Of a stretch of 64,000 nucleotides of DNA, positions 24,849-33,667 are shown piece after piece. The translations under genes were made by a program, and so were the position numbers. Where the stretch lies: assembly GCA_040506895.1 (NCBI GenBank), contig JBEVVY010000001.1, positions 2,589,116-2,653,115 on the forward strand, in the 5' to 3' direction. Position 1 is the first letter of the stretch, and each line of letters begins with the position of its first letter. The notes below the pieces were generated by a model. The model ran no database searches and had not been told where the DNA came from. It saw only the letters and a program-made list of their open reading frames with translations. Source of the stretch: Sedimenticola_A sp040506895 (GTDB taxonomy: Bacteria > Pseudomonadota > Gammaproteobacteria > Chromatiales > Chromatiaceae).

Positions 24849-26503
24849 TACGGCCCACCGAGGCGCTGCGCCTCCTGCATATCAACTGGGTACTCCTGCG
24901 ACATGGACTGGACGAGGTGATCCTCGCCACCCACCTGTTCCGCCCGGTCCGTTTTCTACTCTACCTCTCCCCCTTCTACTGGCTGCGCCGCGGCCAGATG
25001 CCCGCCTACCCGGTGCGCATGCGCCAGGCCCTGGAAGACCTGGGGCCGATCTTCGTCAAGTTCGGCCAGATCCTCTCCACCCGGCGCGACCTGCTGCCGG
25101 ATGACATCGCTGACGAACTGGCCAGGCTGCAGGACGCGGTACCACCCTTTTCCGGCACCCAGGCCCGCGCGCTCATCGAAAAGGCCTACGGCCACCCCAT
25201 CGAGGAGGTACTGGACGACTTCGAGGAGACGCCCATGGCCTCCGCCTCCATCGCCCAGGTCCACGCCGCCACCCTGAAGGACGGCAGGAAGGTGGTGGTG
25301 AAGGTGCTGCGCCCGGATATCGAGCGAATTATCCGCCGCGACGTGGGCCTGCTCTACATCATCGCGCGCCTCGCCGACCGCTACTGGAAAGATGGCAAGC
25401 GGCTGCGGCCCATCGAGGTGGTGCGGGATTACGAGAAGACCATCCTGGACGAGCTTGACCTGCAGCGCGAGGCGGCCAACGCCGCCCAGCTGCGCCGTAA
25501 CTGGGAGGGCAGCGACATCCTCTTCGTGCCCGAGGTCTACTGGGACCTGACCCGCAAGAATGTCCTCGTACTCGAGCGCATTCACGGCACCCCGGTGAGC
25601 AACGTGGAGGAGCTCAAGACCCAGGGCGTGAGCATGAAACAGCTGGGCGAACAGGGTGTGGAGATCTTCTTCACCCAGGTGTTCCGCGACAACTTCTTCC
25701 ACGCTGACATGCACCCGGGCAATATCTTCGTCGAACCCAGCGGCCGCTACATCGCCGTCGACTTCGGCATCGTCGGCTCCCTCACCACGGAGGACCAGCG
25801 CTACCTGGCCGAAAACCTGCTGGCCTTCTTCAACCGCGACTACCACCGGGTGGCCGAACTGCACGTGGAGTCGGAGTGGGTGCCGGGCGACACCCGGGTG
25901 GACGAGTTCGAGGCGGCCATCCGCTCGGTATGCGAACCGATCTTCAACAAGCCCCTGAGCGAGATCTCCTTCGGCCACTTCCTGCTCAACCTGTTCCAGA
26001 CCGCGCGGCGCTTCAACATGGAGGTGCAGCCCCAGCTGGTACTGCTGCAGAAAACCCTGCTCTACATCGAGGGCCTGGGCCGCCAGCTCTACCCGGAGCT
26101 CGATCTCTGGACCACCGCCAAACCGTTCATGGAGCGCTGGATGCAGGAGCAGGTGGGACCCCGTGCCTTCGTGCGCAAGCTACGCAAGAACCTGCCCCAG
26201 ATGACCGAGCATGCAGCGGACATGCCCCTGCTGGCCCACAAGGTGCTGAGGGATGCCGCGGAGGGACGCCTGGAACTGAAGTGGCGATCCGATGAGCTGG
26301 AGCAGATGCACCAGACCATCAGGGAGAACCACCGCAACACCGTCGCCAGCATCAGCGGGGCGGCCATGCTGGTCTCCGGCGCCATGCTGCTGACCCTGGG
26401 GCCCAGCATCATGCTGTCGGCCACGGTGGTAGTGACCGCGGGCCTTGGTCTCACCATCGCCGGTGGCGTGGTGCTGCTGCACGCCTGGGTGCGCAGCCTG
26501 TAG
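24845..26503 (+). CDS. ubiB: Ubiquinone biosynthesis ADCK-type kinase-like protein UbiB
   Basis: The product is 552 residues of the ABC1/ADCK/UbiB atypical kinase family. The family-specific KxGQ helix is IFVKFGQILSTRRDLLPDDI. The A-rich loop region is ASASIAQVHAATLKDGRKVVVKV. The catalytic-loop NIF and the metal-binding aspartate (ADMHPGNIFV, then VDFGIVG) are present. Two transmembrane helices at the C-terminus (AAMLVSGAMLLTLGPSIML; VVVTAGLGLTIAGGVVLL) anchor it in the membrane. It is translationally coupled to ubiJ. Confidence 0.98.
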   Translation: MIRPTEALRLLHINWVLLRHGLDEVILATHLFRPVRFLLYLSPFYWLRRGQMPAYPVRMRQALEDLGPIFVKFGQILSTRRDLLPDDIADELARLQDAVPPFSGTQARALIEKAYGHPIEEVLDDFEETPMASASIAQVHAATLKDGRKVVVKVLRPDIERIIRRDVGLLYIIARLADRYWKDGKRLRPIEVVRDYEKTILDELDLQREAANAAQLRRNWEGSDILFVPEVYWDLTRKNVLVLERIHGTPVSNVEELKTQGVSMKQLGEQGVEIFFTQVFRDNFFHADMHPGNIFVEPSGRYIAVDFGIVGSLTTEDQRYLAENLLAFFNRDYHRVAELHVESEWVPGDTRVDEFEAAIRSVCEPIFNKPLSEISFGHFLLNLFQTARRFNMEVQPQLVLLQKTLLYIEGLGRQLYPELDLWTTAKPFMERWMQEQVGPRAFVRKLRKNLPQMTEHAADMPLLAHKVLRDAAEGRLELKWRSDELEQMHQTIRENHRNTVASISGAAMLVSGAMLLTLGPSIMLSATVVVTAGLGLTIAGGVVLLHAWVRSL

Positions 26504-26537
26504 ACTCTCCCCTGACCGCGGCCACCCAATTCATCCC

Positions 26538-26621
26538 GGTGGGTTACGCTGTCGCTAACCCACCCTACGCAGAAGACTTCGATCCGAACCGTAGGGTGCA
26601 AATAGCACAGCGTATTGCACC
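26538..26621. repeat. Composite intergenic palindromic repeat (GGTGGGTTA/TAACCCACC type)
   Basis: Two hairpins are nested. GGTGGGTTA (26538-26546) pairs with TAACCCACC (26556-26564), and GGTGCAA (26595-26601) pairs with TTGCACC (26615-26621). They are joined by CCCTACG (26563-26569) mirrored as CGTAGGG (26590-26596). Sequences of the form GTAGGGTGGGTTAG...TAACCCACCCTAC are a familiar dispersed intergenic repeat in gammaproteobacteria. No coding is seen. Confidence 0.75.
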
Positions 26622-26724
26622 AACAGACAGAGCCCGTACGGTATATCACCAATAATCCGAGCAGTTTTAATTCGCCCGGTTGTCGGTTAGTCTCTGAAAA
26701 AAACAAACCGAACGGGGGAGCGGC

Positions 26725-27171
26725 ATGTCTGGCAAGCACTTCAAAAAGATCGAGGCGCTGGGCGACATCCTGGTGGATGGCTTCCACCTGATGGGACTTT
26801 TCGTGATCGGCGCCGCCATCATCTGGGCATCCTGGGCCGAGGTGTTTCGCATCATTGCCGAGGGACATCCCGGCATCAAGGATGTGCTGCTGCTCTTCAT
26901 CTACCTGGAACTGGGTGCCATGGTGGGCATCTACTTCAAGACCAAGCGCCTGCCGGTGCGTTTCCTGATCTACATCGCCATCACCGCCCTCACCCGCCTG
27001 CTGGCGATCGACGTGAAGGTGATGGACGACATGAGAATCCTCATGATCACCGGCGCCATCCTGCTGCTCAGCCTCAGTGTCCTGGTACTGCGCTACAGCT
27101 CGGTGAGGTTCACCGCGCCTGAAGATGAATTGCCCGGGATGAAAAAAAACGCATCCGACAGCGATATCTGA
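26725..27171 (+). CDS. psiE: PsiE family (phosphate-starvation-inducible) membrane protein
   Basis: The product is 148 residues with four predicted transmembrane helices: LMGLFVIGAAIIWASWAEV, VLLLFIYLELGAMVGIYF, RFLIYIAITALTRLLAI and ILMITGAILLLSLSVLVL. The LxLExxxMxxxYxxxxxLPVRFxxYIAITAxxR pattern is that of PsiE. The family's biochemical role is unknown. GGGGGAG lies before the ATG. The charged tail is cytoplasmic by the positive-inside rule. Confidence 0.88.
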   Translation: MSGKHFKKIEALGDILVDGFHLMGLFVIGAAIIWASWAEVFRIIAEGHPGIKDVLLLFIYLELGAMVGIYFKTKRLPVRFLIYIAITALTRLLAIDVKVMDDMRILMITGAILLLSLSVLVLRYSSVRFTAPEDELPGMKKNASDSDI

Positions 27172-27264
27172 CCTTCTGACACGAGCGCGTGGTGTTGGGC
27201 CCGCCGGCCGCGGCTGATACACTCTGTCGACCAATAAGAAATGTATGGGGAAAGGAGACACACC

Positions 27265-28431
27265 ATGAGAAGAACCGCTATTGCCATCGCCACCGCATGC
27301 GCCATGCTTGCCGGCTCGGCCCTCGCTGCCGCACCGGTCAAAATAGGCATGGTCACCACCCTCTCGACCAAGGCCGGCTACCTGGGTGAGGACATTCGGG
27401 ACGGTTTCAAACTGGCCATGGCCGAGAACGGCGGCAAGCTCGGCGGTATAGAGGTTGATCTCATGGTGGACGACGATGGCCGCAAGCCGGGCAAGGGCAA
27501 GCAGATCGCTGACCGCTATATCAAGAAGGACGGCGTGAAGATCATGACCGGCATCGTCTTCTCAAATGTCGCCATGGCGGTGGTGCCGAAAGTGGTACGT
27601 GACGACGTGGTCTACGTCAGCCCCAATGCAGGCCCCTCCGCACTGGCCGGCAAGGGTTGCCATGAAAACTACTTCAACGTCGCCTGGCAGAACGACAACC
27701 TGCACGAGGCGGCGGGACAGTACGTTAACGATGCCGGTTACAAGAACGTCTACATCCTCGCCCCCAACTACCCCGCGGGCAAGGATGCGCTGGCCGGATT
27801 CAAGCGTTTCTACAAGGGCAACATCGCCGGCGAGGTCTACACCAAGCTGGGGCAGTCGGACTATGCTGCCGAGCTGGCCAACCTACGTGCCGCCAAGCCC
27901 GATGCGATGTTCTTCTTCCTGCCCGGCGGCATGGGCATCAACTTCATCAAGCAGTATGCCCAGGCCGGCCTGAACACGAACACCCCCCTGTTCGGTCCCG
28001 CTTTCTCATTCGATGAGCGGCTGCTGGGCGCAGTGGGCGATGCCGCGGTGGGTGTGATCAACGGTTCACAGTGGACCCACGACCTGGACAACGCGGCCAA
28101 CAAGGCATTCGTTGCCGCCTTCCGTGAGACCTATGGCCGCACCCCCACCCTCTACGCCAGCCAGGGATACGATGCCGCCAGGCTGATCGGCAGTGCACTG
28201 AAGACCGTAAACGGCGATCTTTCCGATCTGTCCGCTTTCAGAACAGCCCTGCAGAAGGCTGACTTCGAGTCGGTGCGCGGTGCCTTCAGCTTCGGCAACA
28301 ACCAACACCCGGTGCAGGACATCTACGTGCGTGAAGTGGTGAAAACCGCCGACGGCAAGACCACCAACAAGACACTCAAGAAGGTGTTCACCGGTCACAC
28401 CGACGCCTACGCGGCGGAATGCAAGATGTAG
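27265..28431 (+). CDS. Branched-chain-type ABC transporter substrate-binding protein
   Basis: The product is 388 residues from the ATG at 27265, which has AAAGGAG seven bases upstream. A Sec signal peptide (MRRTAIAIATACAMLAGSAL, cut after ALA) precedes a type I periplasmic-binding fold (VKIGMVTTLSTKAGYLGEDI). The ligand loop contains TGIVFSNVAMAVVPKV and YVSPNAGPSALAGKGCHENYF. The family binds branched-chain amino acids, amides, urea or aromatic acids. The sequence does not settle the ligand, although an arylformamidase-like hydrolase at the end of the cluster hints at an aromatic or amide compound. Confidence 0.92.
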   Translation: MRRTAIAIATACAMLAGSALAAAPVKIGMVTTLSTKAGYLGEDIRDGFKLAMAENGGKLGGIEVDLMVDDDGRKPGKGKQIADRYIKKDGVKIMTGIVFSNVAMAVVPKVVRDDVVYVSPNAGPSALAGKGCHENYFNVAWQNDNLHEAAGQYVNDAGYKNVYILAPNYPAGKDALAGFKRFYKGNIAGEVYTKLGQSDYAAELANLRAAKPDAMFFFLPGGMGINFIKQYAQAGLNTNTPLFGPAFSFDERLLGAVGDAAVGVINGSQWTHDLDNAANKAFVAAFRETYGRTPTLYASQGYDAARLIGSALKTVNGDLSDLSAFRTALQKADFESVRGAFSFGNNQHPVQDIYVREVVKTADGKTTNKTLKKVFTGHTDAYAAECKM

Positions 28432-28441
28432 CAACGTGGAT

Positions 28442-28463
28442 ACGGGGCGCTTACGCGCCCCGT
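28442..28463 (+). terminator. GC-rich stem-loop between the binding-protein and permease genes
   Basis: ACGGGGCGC (28442-28450) pairs perfectly with GCGCCCCGT (28455-28463), leaving a TTAC loop and no T-tract. This suits partial termination or 3'-end protection that yields more binding protein than permease. Confidence 0.6.
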
Positions 28464-28483
28464 GATCCCCTCCCCCGTCATCG

Positions 28484-29398
28484 ATGCTTCTCTTCATAGA
28501 ACAGCTGCTCAACGGGCTTCAGCTCGGGGTGATGCTGTTCCTCATGTCCGCCGGGCTGACCCTGGTGTTCGGCATCATGCAGGTGATCAACCTGGCCCAC
28601 GGCTCCCTCTACATGGTCGGGGCCTACGTGGCCGCCACGGTGGTCCAGGCCAGCGGCAGCTTCCTGCTGGGACTGCTGGCCGCGCTGCCCGCCGCAGCCC
28701 TGGTCGGCATGCTGATGGAGACGGTGGTGCTGCGCCGGCTCTATGACCGCGATCACCTCGACCAGGTGCTCGCCACCTTCGGCCTGATCCTTTTCTTCAA
28801 TGAACTGACACGCATAATCTGGGGCCGCCAGCCCCTGTTCATGGATGTTCCCCAGTGGCTCTCCGGCACGGTGGAGCTGATCCCCGGCGCCCCCTATCCA
28901 AGCTTCCGCCTGGCGATCATCCTGGTGGGCATCCTGGTTGCACTGTTCCTCTACCTGCTGTTCACCCGCACCCGGCTCGGCATGCAGATCCGCGCCGGCG
29001 CCAGCAACCGGGAGATGGTCGCGGCCCTGGGCGTGAACATCAAGCTGCTCTACACCCTGGTCTTCGGGCTGGGCGCCCTGCTGGCGGGACTGGCCGGCGT
29101 AATGGCAGGCCCCATTCTCGCGGTGGAGGCAGGCATGGGCGAGAGCATCCTGATCCTCACCTTCGTGGTCATCGTGATCGGCGGTATCGGCTCCATACGG
29201 GGCGCGCTGATCGCCGCCCTGATGGTGGGCATGGTGGACACCCTGGGTCGGGTGATGCTGCCGGACCTGTTGCGGCTGTTTCTACCCGCCGCCACGGCGG
29301 ACGGGGCCGGCGCCTCCCTCGCCTCCATGTCGGTCTATATCCTGATGGCGGCGATCCTGGTGTGGCGTCCCCGCGGCCTCTTCCCGAGCCAGGGCTGA
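28484..29398 (+). CDS. Branched-chain-type ABC transporter permease (LivH-like)
   Basis: The product is 304 residues with about eight membrane helices. The opening FIEQLLNGLQLGVMLFLMSAGLTLVFGIMQVINLAHGSLYMVGAY is the LivH signature. The EAA-like cytoplasmic loop region reads GAGNREM-like (RAGASNREMVAALGVNIKLLY). The final helix ends in RPRGLFPSQG. It forms the inner-membrane channel with the LivM-like gene three bases downstream. Confidence 0.94.
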   Translation: MLLFIEQLLNGLQLGVMLFLMSAGLTLVFGIMQVINLAHGSLYMVGAYVAATVVQASGSFLLGLLAALPAAALVGMLMETVVLRRLYDRDHLDQVLATFGLILFFNELTRIIWGRQPLFMDVPQWLSGTVELIPGAPYPSFRLAIILVGILVALFLYLLFTRTRLGMQIRAGASNREMVAALGVNIKLLYTLVFGLGALLAGLAGVMAGPILAVEAGMGESILILTFVVIVIGGIGSIRGALIAALMVGMVDTLGRVMLPDLLRLFLPAATADGAGASLASMSVYILMAAILVWRPRGLFPSQG

Positions 29399-29401
29399 AC
29401 C

Positions 29402-30391
29402 ATGAACAGCCTGTTGTCCCGAGCCATCCTCATCCCCGCCACAGCACTGCTGCTGTTCCTGCTGCTGCCGCCCATCATGGAGGCCAGTGGCAACAGTTAC
29501 CTCGTGTCGCTGTTCAGCCGCATCCTGATCTATGCCCTGGCCGCGGTAAGCCTGGATCTTATCCTCGGCTACGGCGGCATGGTCAGCCTGGGCCACGCCG
29601 CCTACTTCGGGGTCGGCGCCTACGTGGTGGGCATACTCACCTTCCATCACCAGGAGGGCAGCCTGCTGATGCAGTGGCCCCTCGAGCTGGCCGGCAGTGA
29701 CAGCGCGCTGCTCGTCTGGCCCCTGGCGGTGCTGCTCTCGGCGCTGGCCGCCGCCCTGTTCGGTGCCCTGAGCCTGCGCACCAGCGGTATGCATTTCATC
29801 ATGATCACCCTGGCCTTCGCCCAGATGCTCTACTACCTCTTCGTCTCCCTGGAGGCCTACGGCGGCGATGACGGGCTGAGTCTCTGGTCGCGCAACAGCC
29901 TGCCACTGGTGGACGCGGGTGACGACACGAGCTTCTACTACCTCTGCCTGGGCGCGCTGGTACTGTTCCTCTTTCTCTCCCATCGCCTGGTGCATTCCCG
30001 CTTCGGCCGGGTGATCCGTGGCGCCAAGGAGAACGAGTTGCGCATGCAGGCCCTGGGGTTCCCCACCTACCGTTACCGGCTGGTCTGCTTCACCATCGCC
30101 GGCGCGGGTGCCGGCCTGGCCGGCGCGCTGATGGCCAACCAGACCGAGTTCGTCAGCCCCGGATTGATGCACTGGACCCAGTCCGGAGAGATCCTGGTGA
30201 TGGTGCTGCTGGGTGGCATGGGGACCCTGTTCGGGCCGGTGCTGGGCGCTGTGGCCCTGCTGCTGATGGAGGAGATCCTCTCTGCCTACACCGAGCACTG
30301 GATGGTCTTTCTCGGGCCCTTCCTGATACTCGTGGTGCTGTTCGCAAAGCGCGGGCTGTATGGTCTGCTCGTCGGAGGTCGGCATGGATAA
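29402..30391 (+). CDS. Branched-chain-type ABC transporter permease (LivM-like)
   Basis: The product is 329 residues with about nine to ten membrane helices. The LivM landmarks are LDLILGYGGMVSLGHAAYFGVGAY, LRTSGMHFIMITLAFAQM, and GRVIRGAKENELRMQALGFPTYRYRLVCF. It ends with LFAKRGLYGLLVGGRHG. The last eight bases overlap the first ATPase gene, so the two are translationally coupled. Confidence 0.94.
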   Translation: MNSLLSRAILIPATALLLFLLLPPIMEASGNSYLVSLFSRILIYALAAVSLDLILGYGGMVSLGHAAYFGVGAYVVGILTFHHQEGSLLMQWPLELAGSDSALLVWPLAVLLSALAAALFGALSLRTSGMHFIMITLAFAQMLYYLFVSLEAYGGDDGLSLWSRNSLPLVDAGDDTSFYYLCLGALVLFLFLSHRLVHSRFGRVIRGAKENELRMQALGFPTYRYRLVCFTIAGAGAGLAGALMANQTEFVSPGLMHWTQSGEILVMVLLGGMGTLFGPVLGAVALLLMEEILSAYTEHWMVFLGPFLILVVLFAKRGLYGLLVGGRHG

Positions 30392-31136
30392 GCCGCTGCT
30401 GCAGGTCAGGGGATTGAACAAGCGTTTCGGTGCGGTGGAGGCGAGCCGCAATCTCACCCTGGATATCATCGAGGGGGAGATACACGCCCTTATCGGGCCC
30501 AACGGCGCGGGCAAGACCACTGCCATCAAGCAGCTTGCAGGGGAGATCCTGCCTGACAGCGGCAGCATTCTCTTCAACGGGCAGGAGATCTCACAACTGC
30601 CGGCCCAGCGACGGGCGCACCTTGGGCTGGCCCGCTCCTTCCAGATCACCTCGGTCTTCGAACAGCTCAGCGTTGAGGAGAATCTTGCACTGGCGGTACA
30701 GGCCCACCAGGGGCACAGCTTCCGCTTCTGGCGATCCGCCCGCAAGGACACCAGGCTGCAGACACCCACCCGTGCCGCCCTGGCGCGCTGTGGCCTGGAA
30801 GAGCGGGCCGACCTGCTTGCGGGAAATCTCTCCCACGGTGAAAAACGCCAGTTGGATGTGGGCATGGCGCTGGCGGGCAATCCGACGCTGCTGCTGCTCG
30901 ATGAGCCGATGGCGGGAATGGGGCCTGGCGGTACGGTCAAACTATCGGAACTGATACTCAGCCTCAAGGGCAAGGTCAGTATTCTCCTGGTGGAACATGA
31001 CATGGACGTGATCTTCTCCCTGGCCGACCGGATCACGGTACTGGTCTACGGCGAGCCCATCGCCACCGGCACACCCGACGAGATCCGCAGCAACCCGGAT
31101 GTACAGCAGGCCTACCTCGGCGGGGCGTCAAGCTGA
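30384..31136 (+). CDS. Branched-chain-type ABC transporter ATPase (LivG-like)
   Basis: From the ATG at 30384, with GGAGG upstream, the product is 250 residues. Walker A is GPNGAGKTT, the Q-loop lies in LARSFQITSVF, the signature is LSHGEKRQLDVGMAL, Walker B is LLLLDEPMAGM and the H-loop is VEHDMDVIFSLADR. The ending DVQQAYLGG is typical of LivG. It overlaps both neighbours slightly. Confidence 0.95.
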   Translation: MDKPLLQVRGLNKRFGAVEASRNLTLDIIEGEIHALIGPNGAGKTTAIKQLAGEILPDSGSILFNGQEISQLPAQRRAHLGLARSFQITSVFEQLSVEENLALAVQAHQGHSFRFWRSARKDTRLQTPTRAALARCGLEERADLLAGNLSHGEKRQLDVGMALAGNPTLLLLDEPMAGMGPGGTVKLSELILSLKGKVSILLVEHDMDVIFSLADRITVLVYGEPIATGTPDEIRSNPDVQQAYLGGASS

Positions 31137-31837
31137 TGCTGAGCGTCCGGGGCATAGAGAGTTTTTACGGTAACAGCCAGGCGCTGTTCGGGGTCGACTT
31201 CGAAATGGAGGCCGGCGAGGTGGTGACACTGCTGGGGCGCAACGGCATGGGCAAGACCTCCACGGTACGCACCCTCATGGGACTGCTGCCCGCGAGACAC
31301 GGCACCATCCATTTCGAGGGGAGGGAGATCCAGCATCTTCCAAGCCACGCCATCGCCCGCCTCGGTTTCGGACTGGTACCCGAAGGGCGACAGGTGTTTC
31401 CCAACCTCACCCTGAGGGAGAACCTGGTCGCCACTGCAGCAAACTATTCCGGCTCTGACGATCCCTATGACCTTGAGCGGGTGCTCTCCATCTTTCCCAA
31501 GTTGAAAGAGCGCATGGGTCACTACGGCAACCAACTCTCCGGTGGTGAGCAGCAGATGCTGGCCATTGCCCGCGCACTGATGACCAACCCCAAGGTACTG
31601 ATCCTGGACGAGGCGACCGAGGGTCTGGCCCCCCTGGTGCGGGAGGAGATCTGGCAGGGGCTGGAAGTGCTGAAGCGGCGTGGCGAGTCGATCCTGGTTA
31701 TCGACAAGAACCTGGATGCCCTGCTCCACATCGCAGACCGCCACCACATCATGGAGAAAGGCCGGGTGGTCTGGAGTGGCAGCTCATCGGAACTTGCCGG
31801 GGATGAATCCCTGAAGCACCGCTATCTGGGTGTGTGA
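31136..31837 (+). CDS. Branched-chain-type ABC transporter ATPase (LivF-like)
   Basis: The product is 233 residues. Walker A is GRNGMGKTS, the Q-loop region is LVPEGRQVFPNLTLRENL, the signature is LSGGEQQMLAIARAL, and Walker B is VLILDEATEGLAP. The usual H-loop position reads VIDKNLDAL, so the switch histidine appears replaced (IDKN instead of VEHN/VEQN), as is common in LivF proteins. Its start overlaps the livG stop by one base, and its stop overlaps the possible GTG start of the hydrolase gene. Confidence 0.95.
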   Translation: MLSVRGIESFYGNSQALFGVDFEMEAGEVVTLLGRNGMGKTSTVRTLMGLLPARHGTIHFEGREIQHLPSHAIARLGFGLVPEGRQVFPNLTLRENLVATAANYSGSDDPYDLERVLSIFPKLKERMGHYGNQLSGGEQQMLAIARALMTNPKVLILDEATEGLAPLVREEIWQGLEVLKRRGESILVIDKNLDALLHIADRHHIMEKGRVVWSGSSSELAGDESLKHRYLGV

Positions 31838-31839
31838 AC

Positions 31840-32712
31840 ATGGCCGGCGTCTATCGGAACTTCACCCCTGAACAGTTGCAGGCCCAGTACAGCGCCCGGG
31901 CGGCGGTTCCGGAGCATCCGCAGATCTTCGATCGCTGGCAGGAGTCGAGTGCACGCTACCGTGCCCAGGCCCGCTGCACCCTTGACCTGGCCTACGGCTC
32001 CTCGCCCCGGGAAAAGCTGGACCTGTTCCTGCCGGAGCGCGGCAACGCGCCCATACTGCTCTTTATCCATGGCGGTTACTGGCAGGCCATGGACAAGTCA
32101 TTCTTCAGCTTCCTGGCCAGCCCACTTGTCGACCAGGGTGTCGCCGTGGCGATAATGAATTACGACCTCTGCCCCGATGTGACACTGGACACTATTGCCC
32201 GGCAGGCTCGCGGCGCAGTGGCCTGGTTGTGGGCAGAGGGAAAGGGACACGGCCTGGACAGGGACCGGTTGCATGTCGCCGGACACTCAGCCGGGGGGCA
32301 GCTTACCGCAATGATGATGGCGACCCGCTGGAACGAACTCCCCGGGGATATCCCGGCTGATGTCATAACATCAGGACTCTCCATAAGCGGCCTGTTCGAA
32401 CTGGAACCCCTGATTCACACCACGATCAATGAGCCCCTGGGCCTGGACCTGGAATCGGCCAGGCGGAACAGTCCCCTGTTGATGGAACCGGCAACCCGGG
32501 CACCGCTGGTGCTTGCCGTCGGGGGCAGCGAGAGCGAAGAGTTTCACCGCCAGTCCAGGGCGCTTTCACAGGCCTGGGGAACGCGGGGTGTTCCCACCTC
32601 CATGCTCGAGGTGCCGGGGTTGAATCACTTCACCATGGTGGAACAGCTGGCCGAGCCGGACAGCCTGTTGCTCAATCGGGCGATGATGCAATTGACCCGG
32701 CAGCCAAATTGA
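31840..32712 (+). CDS. Alpha/beta hydrolase, arylformamidase-like
   Basis: The product is 290 residues from the ATG at 31840; a GTG two codons earlier (31834) is also possible. The oxyanion motif is LLFIHGGYWQAMDK and the nucleophile elbow is VAGHSAGGQLTAM. A catalytic histidine is likely in VPGLNHFTMVEQL. HGGYW followed by GHSAGG resembles kynurenine formamidase and related acyl hydrolases. Coupling to the ABC importer suggests that it acts on the imported compound or a product of it, which is inference. Confidence 0.88.
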   Translation: MAGVYRNFTPEQLQAQYSARAAVPEHPQIFDRWQESSARYRAQARCTLDLAYGSSPREKLDLFLPERGNAPILLFIHGGYWQAMDKSFFSFLASPLVDQGVAVAIMNYDLCPDVTLDTIARQARGAVAWLWAEGKGHGLDRDRLHVAGHSAGGQLTAMMMATRWNELPGDIPADVITSGLSISGLFELEPLIHTTINEPLGLDLESARRNSPLLMEPATRAPLVLAVGGSESEEFHRQSRALSQAWGTRGVPTSMLEVPGLNHFTMVEQLAEPDSLLLNRAMMQLTRQPN

Positions 32713-32736
32713 TTAAGGCATGGCTCGCTGCCGGGT
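32695..32736. terminator. Bidirectional stem-loop between convergent genes
   Basis: ACCCGGCAGC (32695-32704) pairs with GCTGCCGGGT (32727-32736). It spans the stop of the hydrolase gene and lies nine bases from the stop of the convergent EamA gene. The loop is 22 bases. Confidence 0.6.
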
Positions 32737-32744
32737 TAATAATC

Positions 32745-33662
32745 TCAGGATGACGCCTCGAGCTGCGGCCGATCCGCCCGGCGGTTGGTGACACCGAAAT
32801 AGATACCCACCAGGGTCAGCAGCACACCGACGGCCTCCAGCGCAGTGAGCGATCGGCCGAAGAAGAGGATGTCCCAGGTAAAGGAGAGGGTCGGCTGCAG
32901 CAGCAGCATCAAGCCGACGGTCATCGCCTTGAGCCTGGGCATCGCCGAAGTGATCAGCAGCCATCCCACCACCTGGCAGAAGATACCGTAGGCCAGCAGG
33001 ACGAGCAGACTCCGGGTATCCGGAATCGCGAACGACTGATCTTTGGCCAGCAGTTGCAGGGCCAGGATGATGGTACAGACGACACTGGCGATGGTGAGGT
33101 TCTCGAAGGGCTTGCGTTGCTGCTCCATGGCCTGGGCCTTGCGCAGGCTGATCATGTAACCGGCATAGGCCACGGCGGTGATCAGGCCCAGAACGATTCC
33201 CAGCTGGTACTGATCGCTGAAGCCGCTCCAGCCCACGCCAACCTGGAACCACAGCCCCAGCATCGCCAGCGCCGCGCCGGTAAAGAAACGCAGATGCAGC
33301 GACTCGGCAAACAACCACAGACCCGCAAGGGGCATGATGAAGACCTGGAAATTGGCCAGCAGGGTACCCAGCCCGGGACCGACGATAAGAATGCTGGCAT
33401 GCCAGCAGGTGAGGTCTATGGTGAAGAAGACCCCCGCCAGGGCCAGAACCCACCAGAGGCTTCGGCTGAGCCGTACCGGCTGGTGGCGGATCAGCAACCA
33501 GCCGAGCATGATGACGGAACCGAAGAACATGCGGTAGAAGGCGGAGACCTCCGCGGAGACATCTGCAATGGAGACGAACACCGCCGAGAAACTGATCAGG
33601 GTGGCACCGGCCGCCATCAGCAGCAGGGGCCTGCCGCGCTCACCGCCGCGCATCGCCGTCAC
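32745..33662 (-). CDS. EamA/DMT-superfamily transporter
   Basis: The product is 305 residues with ten predicted transmembrane helices arranged as two EamA repeats of five (first about 14-140, second about 155-290). Recognisable EamA features are ATLISFSAVFVSIA, SAFYRMFFGS and, near the end, LQPTLSFTWDILFFGRSLTALEAVGVLLTLVGIYFGV. Substrate is unknown; members export amino acids or metabolites. It lies five bases downstream of the DJ-1 gene on the same strand. Confidence 0.92.
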   Translation of the reverse strand: MTAMRGGERGRPLLLMAAGATLISFSAVFVSIADVSAEVSAFYRMFFGSVIMLGWLLIRHQPVRLSRSLWWVLALAGVFFTIDLTCWHASILIVGPGLGTLLANFQVFIMPLAGLWLFAESLHLRFFTGAALAMLGLWFQVGVGWSGFSDQYQLGIVLGLITAVAYAGYMISLRKAQAMEQQRKPFENLTIASVVCTIILALQLLAKDQSFAIPDTRSLLVLLAYGIFCQVVGWLLITSAMPRLKAMTVGLMLLLQPTLSFTWDILFFGRSLTALEAVGVLLTLVGIYFGVTNRRADRPQLEASS

Positions 33663-33667
33663 CGGAT

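Noticed and set aside
29282..31036. 584-residue minus-strand frame across the ABC permease and ATPase genes
   Set aside because: Opposite strand of well-supported transporter genes; composition is biased (Gln/His/Gly-rich), typical of antisense frames.
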